From positions 62,001 through 126,000 of the forward strand of contig JAPKFB010000001.1 in assembly GCA_028821775.1 (NCBI GenBank): a DNA stretch of 64,000 nucleotides, read 5' to 3'. The DNA comes from Roseibacillus sp. Lineage in GTDB: Bacteria > Verrucomicrobiota > Verrucomicrobiia > Verrucomicrobiales > Akkermansiaceae. This document shows, in pieces, positions 46,635 to 54,951 of the stretch. The notes under the pieces are model-generated. The model was not told where the DNA came from, ran no database searches, and was given only the letters and a program-made list of their open reading frames with translations. The first letter of the stretch is position 1, and each line of letters starts with the position of its first letter. The position numbers were made by a program, and so were the translations under genes.

Positions 46635-47093
46635 ATGGTTCGCCCTGCTAACATTGTTTTCCTGATGGCCCTCTTTTTTGGAGGATGGCGCGCGCTACTC
46701 CCTGCCTAAGAGGAGCTCCCGGCGGACGGGATCGAGGGAGTGATCGAGCGATTGGATTCGGAACGCTATGCGGAGCGTGAAGCGGCTTCCAGACAGCCTG
46801 GGGAGCTTGGCAAGAGAGCGATGCCCGCCTTGTGGGAAGCGGTCAAGTCGAGGAACCCCGAAGTGGGTCAGCGCTCGCGGAGGCTCTTCGACAATCTGGC
46901 ATTGGCGAGCAAGGCGGTCGAGTTGTCACCGAAGCAGCACAAGTATCGCGACACCCTGGCGGAGGTGAACTTCCACCTTGAGAACCGCGAGAGGGCGGTG
47001 GAGGTCGCCAAAGAGGGACTGAAGATTGCTCCGGAAGACGAGCACCTCGAGGCGCAACTGAAGCGCTTTGAGAGCGAAGGGACGAAGGAGTAG
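46635..47093 (+). pseudogene. Secreted HEAT/TPR protein interrupted by an in-frame stop
   Basis: ATG 46635 starts a signal peptide (MVRPANIVFLMALFFGGWRALLPA) that is followed at once by TAA at 46707. The same frame then continues for 128 codons: EELPADGIEGVIERLDSERY, a HEAT-like piece KRAMPALWEAVKSRNPEVGQ, and a TPR-like tail KAVELSPKQHKYRDTLAEVN to ERAVEVAKEGLKIAPEDEH. One base change (CAA or GAA to TAA) would explain the break. A GTG at 46740 could start a shortened cytoplasmic protein, but without export. The jump from HEAT to TPR near residue 90 may mark an internal deletion. Confidence 0.7.
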
Positions 47094-47100
47094 GGCGCGC

Positions 47101-49206
47101 CTATTTCTGAGCCTCGTTCGTGACTCCCGAAGCTGCAAACTGGGTGGCCACCTCCTCCGAGGTGAGGGCGCGGTCAAAGATGGCGACTTCGTCCATTCGC
47201 CCTTCAAGGTTCGCGAAGTTGTCGGAGCGTCCTCCCAGAAAAGCGCGTGCTGAGTTGCGATGGGTTGGGGTGAGGGTGGCGCTGACTTCCTCCACGCCAT
47301 TGAGGTAGAGCGTTGCCTTTTTCCCGCTCCGGACCAAGACCACGTGCGACCACGTCCGGAGAGGCAGCACGGTCTTGCCGCCGAGAAGTTCATCGCGCTT
47401 GTTTCCATTGAAGAGAAACAGTTTCCCGCTGTGCGAATGCGTTCCTCCGATCCCGAGATGATCGCCGGGCACTTCCTTGAGACCGTCCTTCCCGCGGGAG
47501 AAGAGATAACCGGTGACCGGGCGGCCATTGCGCGGCATGCCATTCCAGACCCACATCGAGACACTGTAAGTCGCGCCAAGCGTACTGGCGTCGACCCGCA
47601 GTCTCCCGCCGGCGAAGGCCATGCTGCGACTTTCGTGGAGACCGGGGAATCCTGGACCAGTCACGCCGGGGAGATGGTAGGCGAGGCCGGGTTCGTGCCC
47701 GGGACCGGATTCCATCTCACCCATGCGCAAGGAGATCACTGGTTTCTGAGTGGCGACGGTTGTCGCGTAGTGACCGCCTGCTTCTTGATAGGTCTTTCTG
47801 GTCCGGCCGCTCGCTTTCTCGAGAAGCTTAAGGACTTCCTCTTCGATCTTCGGTTCGGCTTCCACTTCGAGCCCGGCGGTGCGCGCCGGCCAAGTGGTAT
47901 AGCCGCCGAGATGATGTTGTTCGGGCGGGGGGATGTAACCTGCCGCACCGTTGGCGAGACTGAAGTTGATGGTAACCCCGAGCGGACTACGTGCCTTCAA
48001 TTTGAGCCCGGTGAGAGCGTAGACTTCGTTCGGAATGGCGGTGAGTGCGAGATCGCCCAGCCGGATGGCTTGCAGGACGACTTCCTCTTCCGGGTTCTCG
48101 TGAAGATAGAAGGCCTGCTCGGCGTAGACTTCCGGGCGGTTCCTGGGACGGCGCTCACCCATGGCATCCACCAGTTTCCTTGCCCAGGTCAACCGCTTTT
48201 CATCGGGGGTGCGACGCTTGAACGTCGTGCGCGTTTCCTCCATCGCGAGCGGAAGATCGTGGCGATGCTTGGCGTGCTGCAAGGCGCTGGTGGCGAGCGA
48301 GACCAAGTCTGCGGTGTATTCCTGCAGGGTGGGTCCCGGTTGCTTTGGTTGACTGTAGTCACCCCGCCAGGAGTCGCCACTGGTGCCCTGCGAGAGGATC
48401 CCTACAAAGGTGGCATCGTTCGGTGCGAGGCGTTTTGCGATCGTGCGCGAAAACTCGCCAAAGTAGTCGGCCGAGATTCCGGAGTGGCCGCTGAAGTAGT
48501 GCATGGAAAAGTTTCCGAGCAGGGCGAGAGGCTTTCCTTCCATGGTCTGCAAACTGAGGAGGGAGAACCAGGGATCCGGCGGTCCGGACTCCCCGATGTA
48601 ATTCGGATTCTGGTAGCCGGGGTGCATCATGGCGTGCACGGTGCGCTCGCCGAAGGGATCAATGCCAAAGCGATCGGAGCGCGTAATCCAGCGGCGGGTC
48701 TTGGTGAAATCGTCCGCATCGAAGACTGCCCAACCTGCCTTTGCCGGTTGCAAGGCCTCGTTCGCGTTGACAATCGCCTCCACCACCCTGGGGGGCAGGA
48801 ACTTGGAGTAGTTCGGGTCCGCTTTGGTCCCGAGGCAGTAGTGCATCACGCTGGGCGCGTTGTGAGTGTGGGTGGCGGCGATGAGGATGTGATCGGTGGC
48901 GATTCCCGTTTTGGCGGTGACCTCCTTCTTGATGGCATCGCACATCGTGCGCGGAATCATGCAGCTGTCGACGATTGCGATGGCTACGCGGGTGCCCGAG
49001 ACCTTCTCGTGCAGGACGAGGGAGCGGGCGTGGAGAGGATCGGCGATCCTCTTGTCAATGGCCTGCAGGAACCCTCCGTTGCGGAGGACGGGAAGTTCGA
49101 GTGGAGAGATATCGACCTTGGCTGCACCCGCGTGCAGGGCGGGATCCTGCGCGTGGGCGAATCCGAGGAGGAGGATGGAGAGAGGGGCGAGGGAGAGGAG
49201 TTTCAT
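47101..49206 (-). CDS. Neutral/alkaline ceramidase-like protein with C-terminal LamG domain
   Basis: The 701-residue product has a signal peptide (LSLAPLSILLLGFAHA). Residues about 25-480 resemble the catalytic domain of neutral/alkaline non-lysosomal ceramidases: HAGAAKVDISPLELPVLRNG, VAIVDSCMIP, the metal-type motif AATHTHNAPS, LGNFSMHYFSG and ANGAAGYIPPPEQHHLGGY. Residues about 530-690 form a concanavalin-like LamG domain (YSVSMWVWNGMPRNGRPVTG, VVLVRSGKKATLYLNGVEEV, GRMDEVAIFDRALTSEEV). Ceramidases release fatty acid from ceramide, but many environmental members have unproven substrates. It is divergent from a shorter paralogue at 49323. The convergent, interrupted HEAT/TPR gene ends seven bases away. 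Confidence 0.88.
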   Translation of the reverse strand: MKLLSLAPLSILLLGFAHAQDPALHAGAAKVDISPLELPVLRNGGFLQAIDKRIADPLHARSLVLHEKVSGTRVAIAIVDSCMIPRTMCDAIKKEVTAKTGIATDHILIAATHTHNAPSVMHYCLGTKADPNYSKFLPPRVVEAIVNANEALQPAKAGWAVFDADDFTKTRRWITRSDRFGIDPFGERTVHAMMHPGYQNPNYIGESGPPDPWFSLLSLQTMEGKPLALLGNFSMHYFSGHSGISADYFGEFSRTIAKRLAPNDATFVGILSQGTSGDSWRGDYSQPKQPGPTLQEYTADLVSLATSALQHAKHRHDLPLAMEETRTTFKRRTPDEKRLTWARKLVDAMGERRPRNRPEVYAEQAFYLHENPEEEVVLQAIRLGDLALTAIPNEVYALTGLKLKARSPLGVTINFSLANGAAGYIPPPEQHHLGGYTTWPARTAGLEVEAEPKIEEEVLKLLEKASGRTRKTYQEAGGHYATTVATQKPVISLRMGEMESGPGHEPGLAYHLPGVTGPGFPGLHESRSMAFAGGRLRVDASTLGATYSVSMWVWNGMPRNGRPVTGYLFSRGKDGLKEVPGDHLGIGGTHSHSGKLFLFNGNKRDELLGGKTVLPLRTWSHVVLVRSGKKATLYLNGVEEVSATLTPTHRNSARAFLGGRSDNFANLEGRMDEVAIFDRALTSEEVATQFAASGVTNEAQK

Positions 49207-49322
49207 GAGGGCGATCCGGGCAGAGCCCTACTTCTTGCTGAATTGAGAGGGCGGGGAAAGAAGAAAGACGGAGGGGAGGATTGCCACTGGATTGTAGTCG
49301 GCCGGCTCTGCTAGAAGAACGA

Positions 49323-50735
49323 ATGTCCTGCTTGTCTCGAACCCTCGTTCTCCTGGTGGCCGTCGCGATTGCGATTCCACAGTCGCACGCCGCTCTCCGC
49401 GCGGGGACCGCCATTGTCGACATCACCCCGAAGGAGTGGCCTCTTCCCCTCCGTGGGGCCTTTCATCCACGCATTGTCGATTCGGCGCGAGACCCGCTGC
49501 GTGTTCGCAGCCTGGTTCTCGATGATGGTAAAACCACGATCGCGCTGGCCCTGGTCGATAGTTGCATGGTGCATCGCGAGGTGCTCGATCCGGCGAAGGA
49601 GCAAATCTCGAAGGCGACCGGCATCGCCGAGGCGAACATCATGGTCTGTGCCACCCATACGCACTCGGCCCCCTTTTCCAACGCCATTCATGACACGCCG
49701 GAAGAGCGCGCCTACCAAAAGCTCCTTCTCGCGGGGATCGTGGAGTCCGTGAGCAGTGCGGCGGGAAACCGTCAGGCCGCGACGATCGGCTGGGGCAGTC
49801 ATGAACTCACGGACGAGGTTTTCAATCGGCGTTGGCATCTCAAGGCGGGCAAGATGCCAGCCAATCCGTTTGGCAGTAAGAAGGACAAGGTGAAGATGAA
49901 TCCTCCCCGGAGTGCGGATGTTCTCGACCGGCCGGCGGGCCCCACCGATCCGGAAGTCTCGGTGCTTTACCTCAAGGATGAAAGGGGACGCCCGCTCTCG
50001 GTCTTTGCGAACTATTCCCTTCACTACGTCGGCAATACCGGCCCCCAGGCCTCGGCCGATTATTTCGGGGAGTTCGCCCGGCTCATGCAGCACCGCTTGC
50101 CGCAGCGGGCCGGGAACTTCGTGGCGATGCTCTCAAACGGGACGAGCGGGGACATTAACAACATCAACTTTCGCAACCCCCGGCCCCGGCGAGCTGTCTT
50201 TGAGCAAATCGGAGTGGTCGCGAGCAAGACGGCGGATGCGGCCACCCATGCGATCAAGGGCATCACGAAGACCGCGGGCGAGGTGAAGTTGACGATGCGG
50301 CAGCGGGAGATCACCCTCAAACACCGGGTCCCATCCGGGGAACTGCTCGAGCGAGCGAAGAAGATCCTGGAGACTCCGCTCAAACCAAGTGAGCGAAATA
50401 CCTTGGAGCGCATCTATGCCCAGCGGACGCTCGAGCTCGCCAAGCTGGCGCCAGATACCAGGGTCATCGTTCAGGCAATCCGCATCGGAGATCTCGGGAT
50501 CTGCACCTTGCCCTTTGAAGTGCTGGTTGAAATCGGATTGGAGCTGAAGAAGAAGAGCCCGGCAGGGGACACCTTTGTCGTGGAGCTTGCCAATGGCGCC
50601 TACGGCTACCTGCCCACCCCGCAGCAACATGAGCTGGGTGGCTACGAAACCTGGCTCGGCACCAACAAGGTGCAACTCGATGCCTCCGAAATCCTGGTTG
50701 GGAACCTGCTGGAGATGCTCGACGAACTTTTTTGA
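49323..50735 (+). CDS. Neutral/alkaline ceramidase-like secreted protein
   Basis: ATG 49323 gives a signal peptide (LSRTLVLLVAVAIAIPQSHA). The 470-residue protein has RAGTAIVDITPKEWPLPLRG, ALALVDSCMVHREVLD, the CATHTHSAPFSNAIH motif, VFANYSLHYVGNTGPQASAD, MLSNGTSGDINNINFRNP and ANGAYGYLPTPQQHELGGYE. All of these are ceramidase-family elements with His residues in the expected zinc positions. It lacks the LamG domain of the divergent paralogue. It is convergent with the TIM-barrel gene, whose stop lies one base away. Confidence 0.88.
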   Translation: MSCLSRTLVLLVAVAIAIPQSHAALRAGTAIVDITPKEWPLPLRGAFHPRIVDSARDPLRVRSLVLDDGKTTIALALVDSCMVHREVLDPAKEQISKATGIAEANIMVCATHTHSAPFSNAIHDTPEERAYQKLLLAGIVESVSSAAGNRQAATIGWGSHELTDEVFNRRWHLKAGKMPANPFGSKKDKVKMNPPRSADVLDRPAGPTDPEVSVLYLKDERGRPLSVFANYSLHYVGNTGPQASADYFGEFARLMQHRLPQRAGNFVAMLSNGTSGDINNINFRNPRPRRAVFEQIGVVASKTADAATHAIKGITKTAGEVKLTMRQREITLKHRVPSGELLERAKKILETPLKPSERNTLERIYAQRTLELAKLAPDTRVIVQAIRIGDLGICTLPFEVLVEIGLELKKKSPAGDTFVVELANGAYGYLPTPQQHELGGYETWLGTNKVQLDASEILVGNLLEMLDELF

Positions 50736-50736
50736 G

Positions 50737-51981
50737 TCACTTCTTCTCGCGAGTTACCTTGAAGAGTTCTCCGCTTCCAGGGGCGAGTTTGAGTGACATG
50801 GTGGGATTCTCTTTGGCGTCCTCCAGGAGGACGTCAGCCCACTTGCCGGTCTTCTTGTCCAGTTGGGAGAGCGAGGTGATTCTGGGATCCAGGCTCAATT
50901 TCGCTTCACGCTCGCTGCCGGCATCGGCGTTGACCACCATGAGGTAGTCGTTCCTCTCTTCGTCTTCGAACAGTCCGAGGACGAGGTGTTCCCCAGAGGC
51001 CTGCACCCAGAAGTCTTCGGGAATGGAAGCCGCGCCGGGAGCTTCGGGGTGAAAGGGCTTGGTGTGGTAGACGCCGGTGGAGCGAAGCCTGGCGAGAGCC
51101 GGACCCAGCGGTGCGATCTCCCTGGCGACCTCTGCCAGGGGCGGGACGTTTACCCTGGGGACGATTTTGCCGTCTTTGAGCACTGGCAATTCGCCTTCCT
51201 TCTCATAGCTGAACGTCCAGGGCGGCCAGAAGTGAAAGGCTTGCACCCCGTAGGCGAGACTGGTGAACATCGTTTGTCGCAGTTGCCCGATTGGAACTCC
51301 GGCACCCACGCAGCGCATGACCGGAATGCCCTTCTGCTGGCCGAGTTCGCAGAAGGATCGGAGGTAGATGTAGCGCCGCTCAGGATGCCGTCGCCCATCC
51401 CAGTGGTAATGGTAAAAGTCCAGGATCATCGGATTCGCCTGCTTCACGAACTCGTGGTACTCGCCCCAGATTGCCCGGTTGATGAAAATAGTGGGATGAT
51501 TCGGATCGGCTTTCTCAAAGGCGCGCGCGATGTTGGCGAAACTAGGAAAGGAATTACGGCGTCGGCGATCGGAGATGAAGTAGGCAAAGACGGACTTGTC
51601 ATCCTTGAGTTTGGCGGCCTCCTTGAGCAGTTCGTTGATGTCGCCGGCACCCAGTCGGGCATAGAGTCCGTTGCGGCGGCACATTGCGAGCATGTCGACC
51701 TCGACCTCGACCGCATTGAACCCATGCGAGAGGATGAACTGAGCCATCACGTCCTGCTGGGCGGGCTCCTTCGGCCACTCCGCCCAGGTCACCATCATGA
51801 GGGCGGGAATCTTGTAGCGAATCTTGGGCTTGTCCTGGTTGTCGGAAGATTCTTGCTGAGCTCCGGAAATTGCGGCCGAGAAGAGCGAGAGGGCGGCCGC
51901 AACCGTCAGCAGTGATCGGCGTCCTGGTCGAAGACCCGGCAACGCGAATTTTTCAACTGGAATCTTGTATTTCACAGCCAC
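50737..51981 (-). CDS. Secreted TIM-barrel, glycoside-hydrolase-like protein of unknown specificity
   Basis: The likely start is GTG 51981, overlapping the upstream haem-protein gene by ten bases. The N-terminus has an Arg-rich piece and a hydrophobic stretch (GRRSLLTVAAALSLFSAAIS), possibly Tat-like. The body alternates strands and helices like a barrel: IPALMMVTWAEWPKEPAQQD, SHGFNAVEVEVDMLAMCRRN, KSVFAYFISDRRRRNSFPSF, PMILDFYHYHWDGRRHPERR and SLAYGVQAFHFWPPWTFSYE. A beta-sandwich-like end (about 330-414) follows. The pattern recalls glycoside hydrolases of the agarase/GH42-like group, but I cannot name a family or assign catalytic Glu residues. It is the last gene of a four-gene operon. Confidence 0.72.
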   Translation of the reverse strand: MAVKYKIPVEKFALPGLRPGRRSLLTVAAALSLFSAAISGAQQESSDNQDKPKIRYKIPALMMVTWAEWPKEPAQQDVMAQFILSHGFNAVEVEVDMLAMCRRNGLYARLGAGDINELLKEAAKLKDDKSVFAYFISDRRRRNSFPSFANIARAFEKADPNHPTIFINRAIWGEYHEFVKQANPMILDFYHYHWDGRRHPERRYIYLRSFCELGQQKGIPVMRCVGAGVPIGQLRQTMFTSLAYGVQAFHFWPPWTFSYEKEGELPVLKDGKIVPRVNVPPLAEVAREIAPLGPALARLRSTGVYHTKPFHPEAPGAASIPEDFWVQASGEHLVLGLFEDEERNDYLMVVNADAGSEREAKLSLDPRITSLSQLDKKTGKWADVLLEDAKENPTMSLKLAPGSGELFKVTREKK

Positions 51982-53258
51982 TTCGCAGGCAAATCCTTCT
52001 TGGTCTCCCGCAGGATCTCAACAATGCGCGTCCGCTCCTCCGCGCCGAGATGCTCGAAGCCCTTCACCGGCGTCTGGGCAGTGAGGATTTGGTGGAGCCG
52101 GTCGTAGATTGCGCCCCGCAACATCGGCGGCATGTGTTCGAAGCTCGGCGAGTAGATCATGAAGCTGCAGCGGTTCTCAAAGATGCGGCTGTCCAGACGC
52201 AGGTCTTTGAGGGAGCGATCTTTCCCGTCGGCCCGTCTGTTGGCGCTGAAGGCCCGTCGAAATTTGGGATCGCAGGATACCTGGGGGATGGGTACTTCCT
52301 CACAAAAGAGCATGTAATCGATCACGTTGTCCACGCCCTCCCTGAATTCACGAATGCTGCGGCCCTTGGCGAGTTTTCTGACCTCGGTTTCCTTCGGGTC
52401 GAGCTTGCTGTCAAAGAGCGACTGGCGCGTGCGGTAGGCGGCTTCGACCAAGCGATGGTGCATGGTGACCTGGTGATCGAAGACCAGCAGAGCGGCGATG
52501 TCACTGCCGGGAGAGAGGTAGGCGTCGGTCGAGAAGAACCGGTCGAGCTTGTCGAGGTTGGCAAAGCGGTTGCGATCGAGTTGCACCTCTCCGTTCACCC
52601 GGGTGGCCACGGCGTTTCCCATATGGCGCATCTTGCCGTGTTGGCCGCTGACGAACCATCCGCCGTAGCGGTCCTCGAGGGGGATGTGATGTCCCGAGCG
52701 ATGATAGTCATTGGCGTCCTTCAGGGAGCGGCCGGTGCGATCAGGATACACCGAGCGACCGAGCGAGCCCGGGATAAAGTTGGTGGCGGCTCCGGCGTGG
52801 CATCCGAGGCACGAGCGGGTGCGCACCAGGAGCCGCGACTTGCGGTCCTCGAGCGGACGCTGGAAATAGAAGACGGGACCGAGTTCAGGATCGAAGCTCG
52901 CGATTTCCACCCGCCCGTCGGGCATCCACCCGAGGTAGACTGAATCGTTGAAATAGAGGGCGCGCGGATTCTGGTAGGAGACGGCTCTCCTCTGGAGGCT
53001 GGTTTTGGAGAAGACGAGGACCTGGGTGTCCTTGCTGAGATTCAGTTCATTCAGGAGACGTGCAACGAGCTCCTTGCCATTTTTCTCGGTGATCTTCACC
53101 TTCCCGGCATTCACCTTTTCCATGAGAAGGGAAACGGGGTCCTTGGGCTTCCTGGAAAAATAGCCGTGAGGCTCGAGCTCATAGTCGTTGTAAAACTGAC
53201 CATTAGCAAGGGGAGCGAAGCCGAGGGCAAAGAAGGGGAGGAGGGTCTTGAGGCGCAT
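51972..53258 (-). CDS. Exported CxxCH haem-binding protein of unknown function
   Basis: Starting at ATG 53258 (MRLKTLLPFFALGFAPLANG signal peptide) the 428-residue product has a single haem site CLGCH at 150-154 (RTRSCLGCHAGAATNFIPGS). Further segments are SVYPDRTGRSLKDANDYHRS, GHHIPLEDRYGGWFVSGQHG, and FDHQVTMHHRLVEAAYRTRQ. The many His and Met around these could provide further metal ligands. The N-terminal half contains PRALYFNDSVYLGWMPDGRV, resembling part of cytochrome proteins that act as periplasmic oxidases in planctomycetes. I cannot name the family. A redox role in the operon with a Gfo/Idh/MocA enzyme is inference. Confidence 0.8.
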   Translation of the reverse strand: MRLKTLLPFFALGFAPLANGQFYNDYELEPHGYFSRKPKDPVSLLMEKVNAGKVKITEKNGKELVARLLNELNLSKDTQVLVFSKTSLQRRAVSYQNPRALYFNDSVYLGWMPDGRVEIASFDPELGPVFYFQRPLEDRKSRLLVRTRSCLGCHAGAATNFIPGSLGRSVYPDRTGRSLKDANDYHRSGHHIPLEDRYGGWFVSGQHGKMRHMGNAVATRVNGEVQLDRNRFANLDKLDRFFSTDAYLSPGSDIAALLVFDHQVTMHHRLVEAAYRTRQSLFDSKLDPKETEVRKLAKGRSIREFREGVDNVIDYMLFCEEVPIPQVSCDPKFRRAFSANRRADGKDRSLKDLRLDSRIFENRCSFMIYSPSFEHMPPMLRGAIYDRLHQILTAQTPVKGFEHLGAEERTRIVEILRETKKDLPAKWL

Positions 53259-53338
53259 AGAAAATTCTATCGGTATACCCAACAACTCGGGAGGGAAGTT
53301 TCAAGTATTTAGGAGCGTTTGGGCAGGGAGAGGCGAGA

Positions 53339-53827
53339 TTATTTCGCCTTCAGTTTATCCCAGTCGTCCCTGGTGCCTTTGGATTTTTGGTATTCCATGA
53401 GGACTTTCCAGCCGTTCCTCTTTACCAGCAGGGCCTCGAAGTGGATGTATTCGTTCTTGGTTTCGCCCTCGGCATTCACGGTTGCGTAGAGAAACATGCC
53501 GGTCTCGTGGGCGGTCGTTTCGTCGTTGAGTCGCTGGCTAAATCTAAACTGCACACTGGCCTTGATCTTGCCCGCCTTGGTATCTGCGAAGCCTGGTTTC
53601 CAGCGGGTGAGCGCTTGGGAGAGGGGGTGGCTGGATCCTGAGGTGCCTGCCACGAGGACACCCTCCTTGTGACAAGTGGCTTTGTAGCCTTCGAAGTCAC
53701 CCTTGCGGACGGTGTGCGAGACTATTGACCAAAGGGCGTCCAGTTCGGCGAGGCGCTCATTGTTTTCTTCGGCAGGTGTGAACTGCGCCGTCAGGAGCAG
53801 GATTGAGAGCAGGAGCAGTGTTTTCAT
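53339..53827 (-). CDS. Secreted SnoaL-like/DUF4440-type protein
   Basis: The 162-residue product has a signal peptide (LLLLSILLLTAQFTPA) and one NTF2-like (SnoaL/DUF4440) domain: LDALWSIVSHTVRKGDFEGY, KATCHKEGVLVAGTSGSSHP, KIKASVQFRFSQRLNDETTA and FEALLVKRNGWKVLMEYQ. Such small alpha/beta cones act as binding or isomerase domains; no catalytic Asp is obvious. It lies 31 bases after the Gfo/Idh/MocA gene on the same strand and 80 bases before the haem protein gene, so it is part of that operon. Confidence 0.82.
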   Translation of the reverse strand: MKTLLLLSILLLTAQFTPAEENNERLAELDALWSIVSHTVRKGDFEGYKATCHKEGVLVAGTSGSSHPLSQALTRWKPGFADTKAGKIKASVQFRFSQRLNDETTAHETGMFLYATVNAEGETKNEYIHFEALLVKRNGWKVLMEYQKSKGTRDDWDKLKAK

Positions 53828-53858
53828 GGGGACGGGAGTGCGTGGATCGTTTCGGGGA

Positions 53859-54857
53859 TTACTTTTTCCAGCCGTTCTTCTTCAGCAACTCTACAATTGA
53901 AATGGATTTGCCTCCCTGGCGGATGCTCTCGTCAGCTCCTTCCATGAAGGCATAGAGTTCGAGGGTGAGTTCGGGTGCGACCGGGGGAGTGCCGGTCTTG
54001 AAAAACGTGATGATGTGGCGAAGCATGGGAGTGTAATCGCCACCGGATTTTTGTTCTGCGATTGCGTTGCTACCGAAGGCAATCAGCTTGTAGGACCGCT
54101 TCCCGCCCCGAATGCCGTGCAACGTTCCGATCCGTCCGTCGGACCATTTTCCGGTCACCACAATGGTGTCCTTGCTCGCGGTAGCGACCACGCTCTGACA
54201 CCCTGGTCCCATGACCGTGAAGAGGGACTCGGTGGGGTGGATGCCGTACCAAAAGAGGCTGGGGTGATGGGGCTCGACGGAGGCCGGCCCGTAGGAAATC
54301 GCGGCGCGCAGGGTTCCGATGTCTGCGGTGGCCACTGCGACCACGCCAGGATACCAGCGCAGCGAGGAGCTGCTGAAGCAGGGCACGTCGGCTTCGCGAG
54401 CGAGTCGGAAGATCTCCACCGCATCCTTCAGGGAACCCGCCACGGGCTTGTCGATGAAGAGAGGTCTTCCCGCCGCGATGACCGGCCTGGCTTGAGCGAG
54501 ATGAGGACGACCATCGACACTGGTGAGGAGGACGGCATCAACATGTTTGCACATCTCCGCGATGTCGTCGTAGATCTTGATGCCGTATTTGTCCCGGAGG
54601 GTGGCGGTGTAGCCATCAATTCGACTGGCACTTGATTCGATGTCTGGGCTCCCTCCCTTGTAGGCGGCGACCACATTGCCCCCGGGGACGTGGTTGGGGT
54701 TCTTTTTGTCGTTGAAGCGCGCGGTGAAGGCCGTGACGTGCGAAGTGTCCAGGCCGATCAGACCGAGACGAAGTTCTTGCGCGGCTTGCTGGGCCGTTCC
54801 GGAGGAGGCTATTGCGGTCAGCGTCAAGAGAATCGAAAGAGTAAATCGCCGGGTCAT
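53859..54857 (-). CDS. Gfo/Idh/MocA family oxidoreductase, exported
   Basis: ATG 54857 gives a signal peptide (MTRRFTLSILLTLTAIASSG), with RR near the start. A longer frame to 54923 has no such signal at its end. The 332-residue product has the nucleotide fold LRLGLIGLDTSHVTAFTARF, the family EKP-type motif as FIDKPVAGSLKDAVEIF, and HPTESLFTVMGPGCQSVVAT. The GLDTSH loop lacks the full GxGxxG, so cofactor use is less certain. It is the first gene of the minus-strand operon with the SnoaL-like, haem and TIM-barrel genes, and is divergent from the PVC cytochrome at 54952. Confidence 0.87.
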   Translation of the reverse strand: MTRRFTLSILLTLTAIASSGTAQQAAQELRLGLIGLDTSHVTAFTARFNDKKNPNHVPGGNVVAAYKGGSPDIESSASRIDGYTATLRDKYGIKIYDDIAEMCKHVDAVLLTSVDGRPHLAQARPVIAAGRPLFIDKPVAGSLKDAVEIFRLAREADVPCFSSSSLRWYPGVVAVATADIGTLRAAISYGPASVEPHHPSLFWYGIHPTESLFTVMGPGCQSVVATASKDTIVVTGKWSDGRIGTLHGIRGGKRSYKLIAFGSNAIAEQKSGGDYTPMLRHIITFFKTGTPPVAPELTLELYAFMEGADESIRQGGKSISIVELLKKNGWKK

Positions 54858-54951
54858 AGGCTGCACGCTAACGAGTCTTCTGCGTATTGAAAGCATGCAT
54901 GGAGCAGAATTCGTGGTTTGCATTCCGAAGGCGGAATTCTAGTTTGTCCGA

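Noticed and set aside
47260-49314. 684-residue plus-strand frame
   Set aside because: It is antisense to the ceramidase-like gene, which has clear motifs; GC-rich third positions open such shadows.
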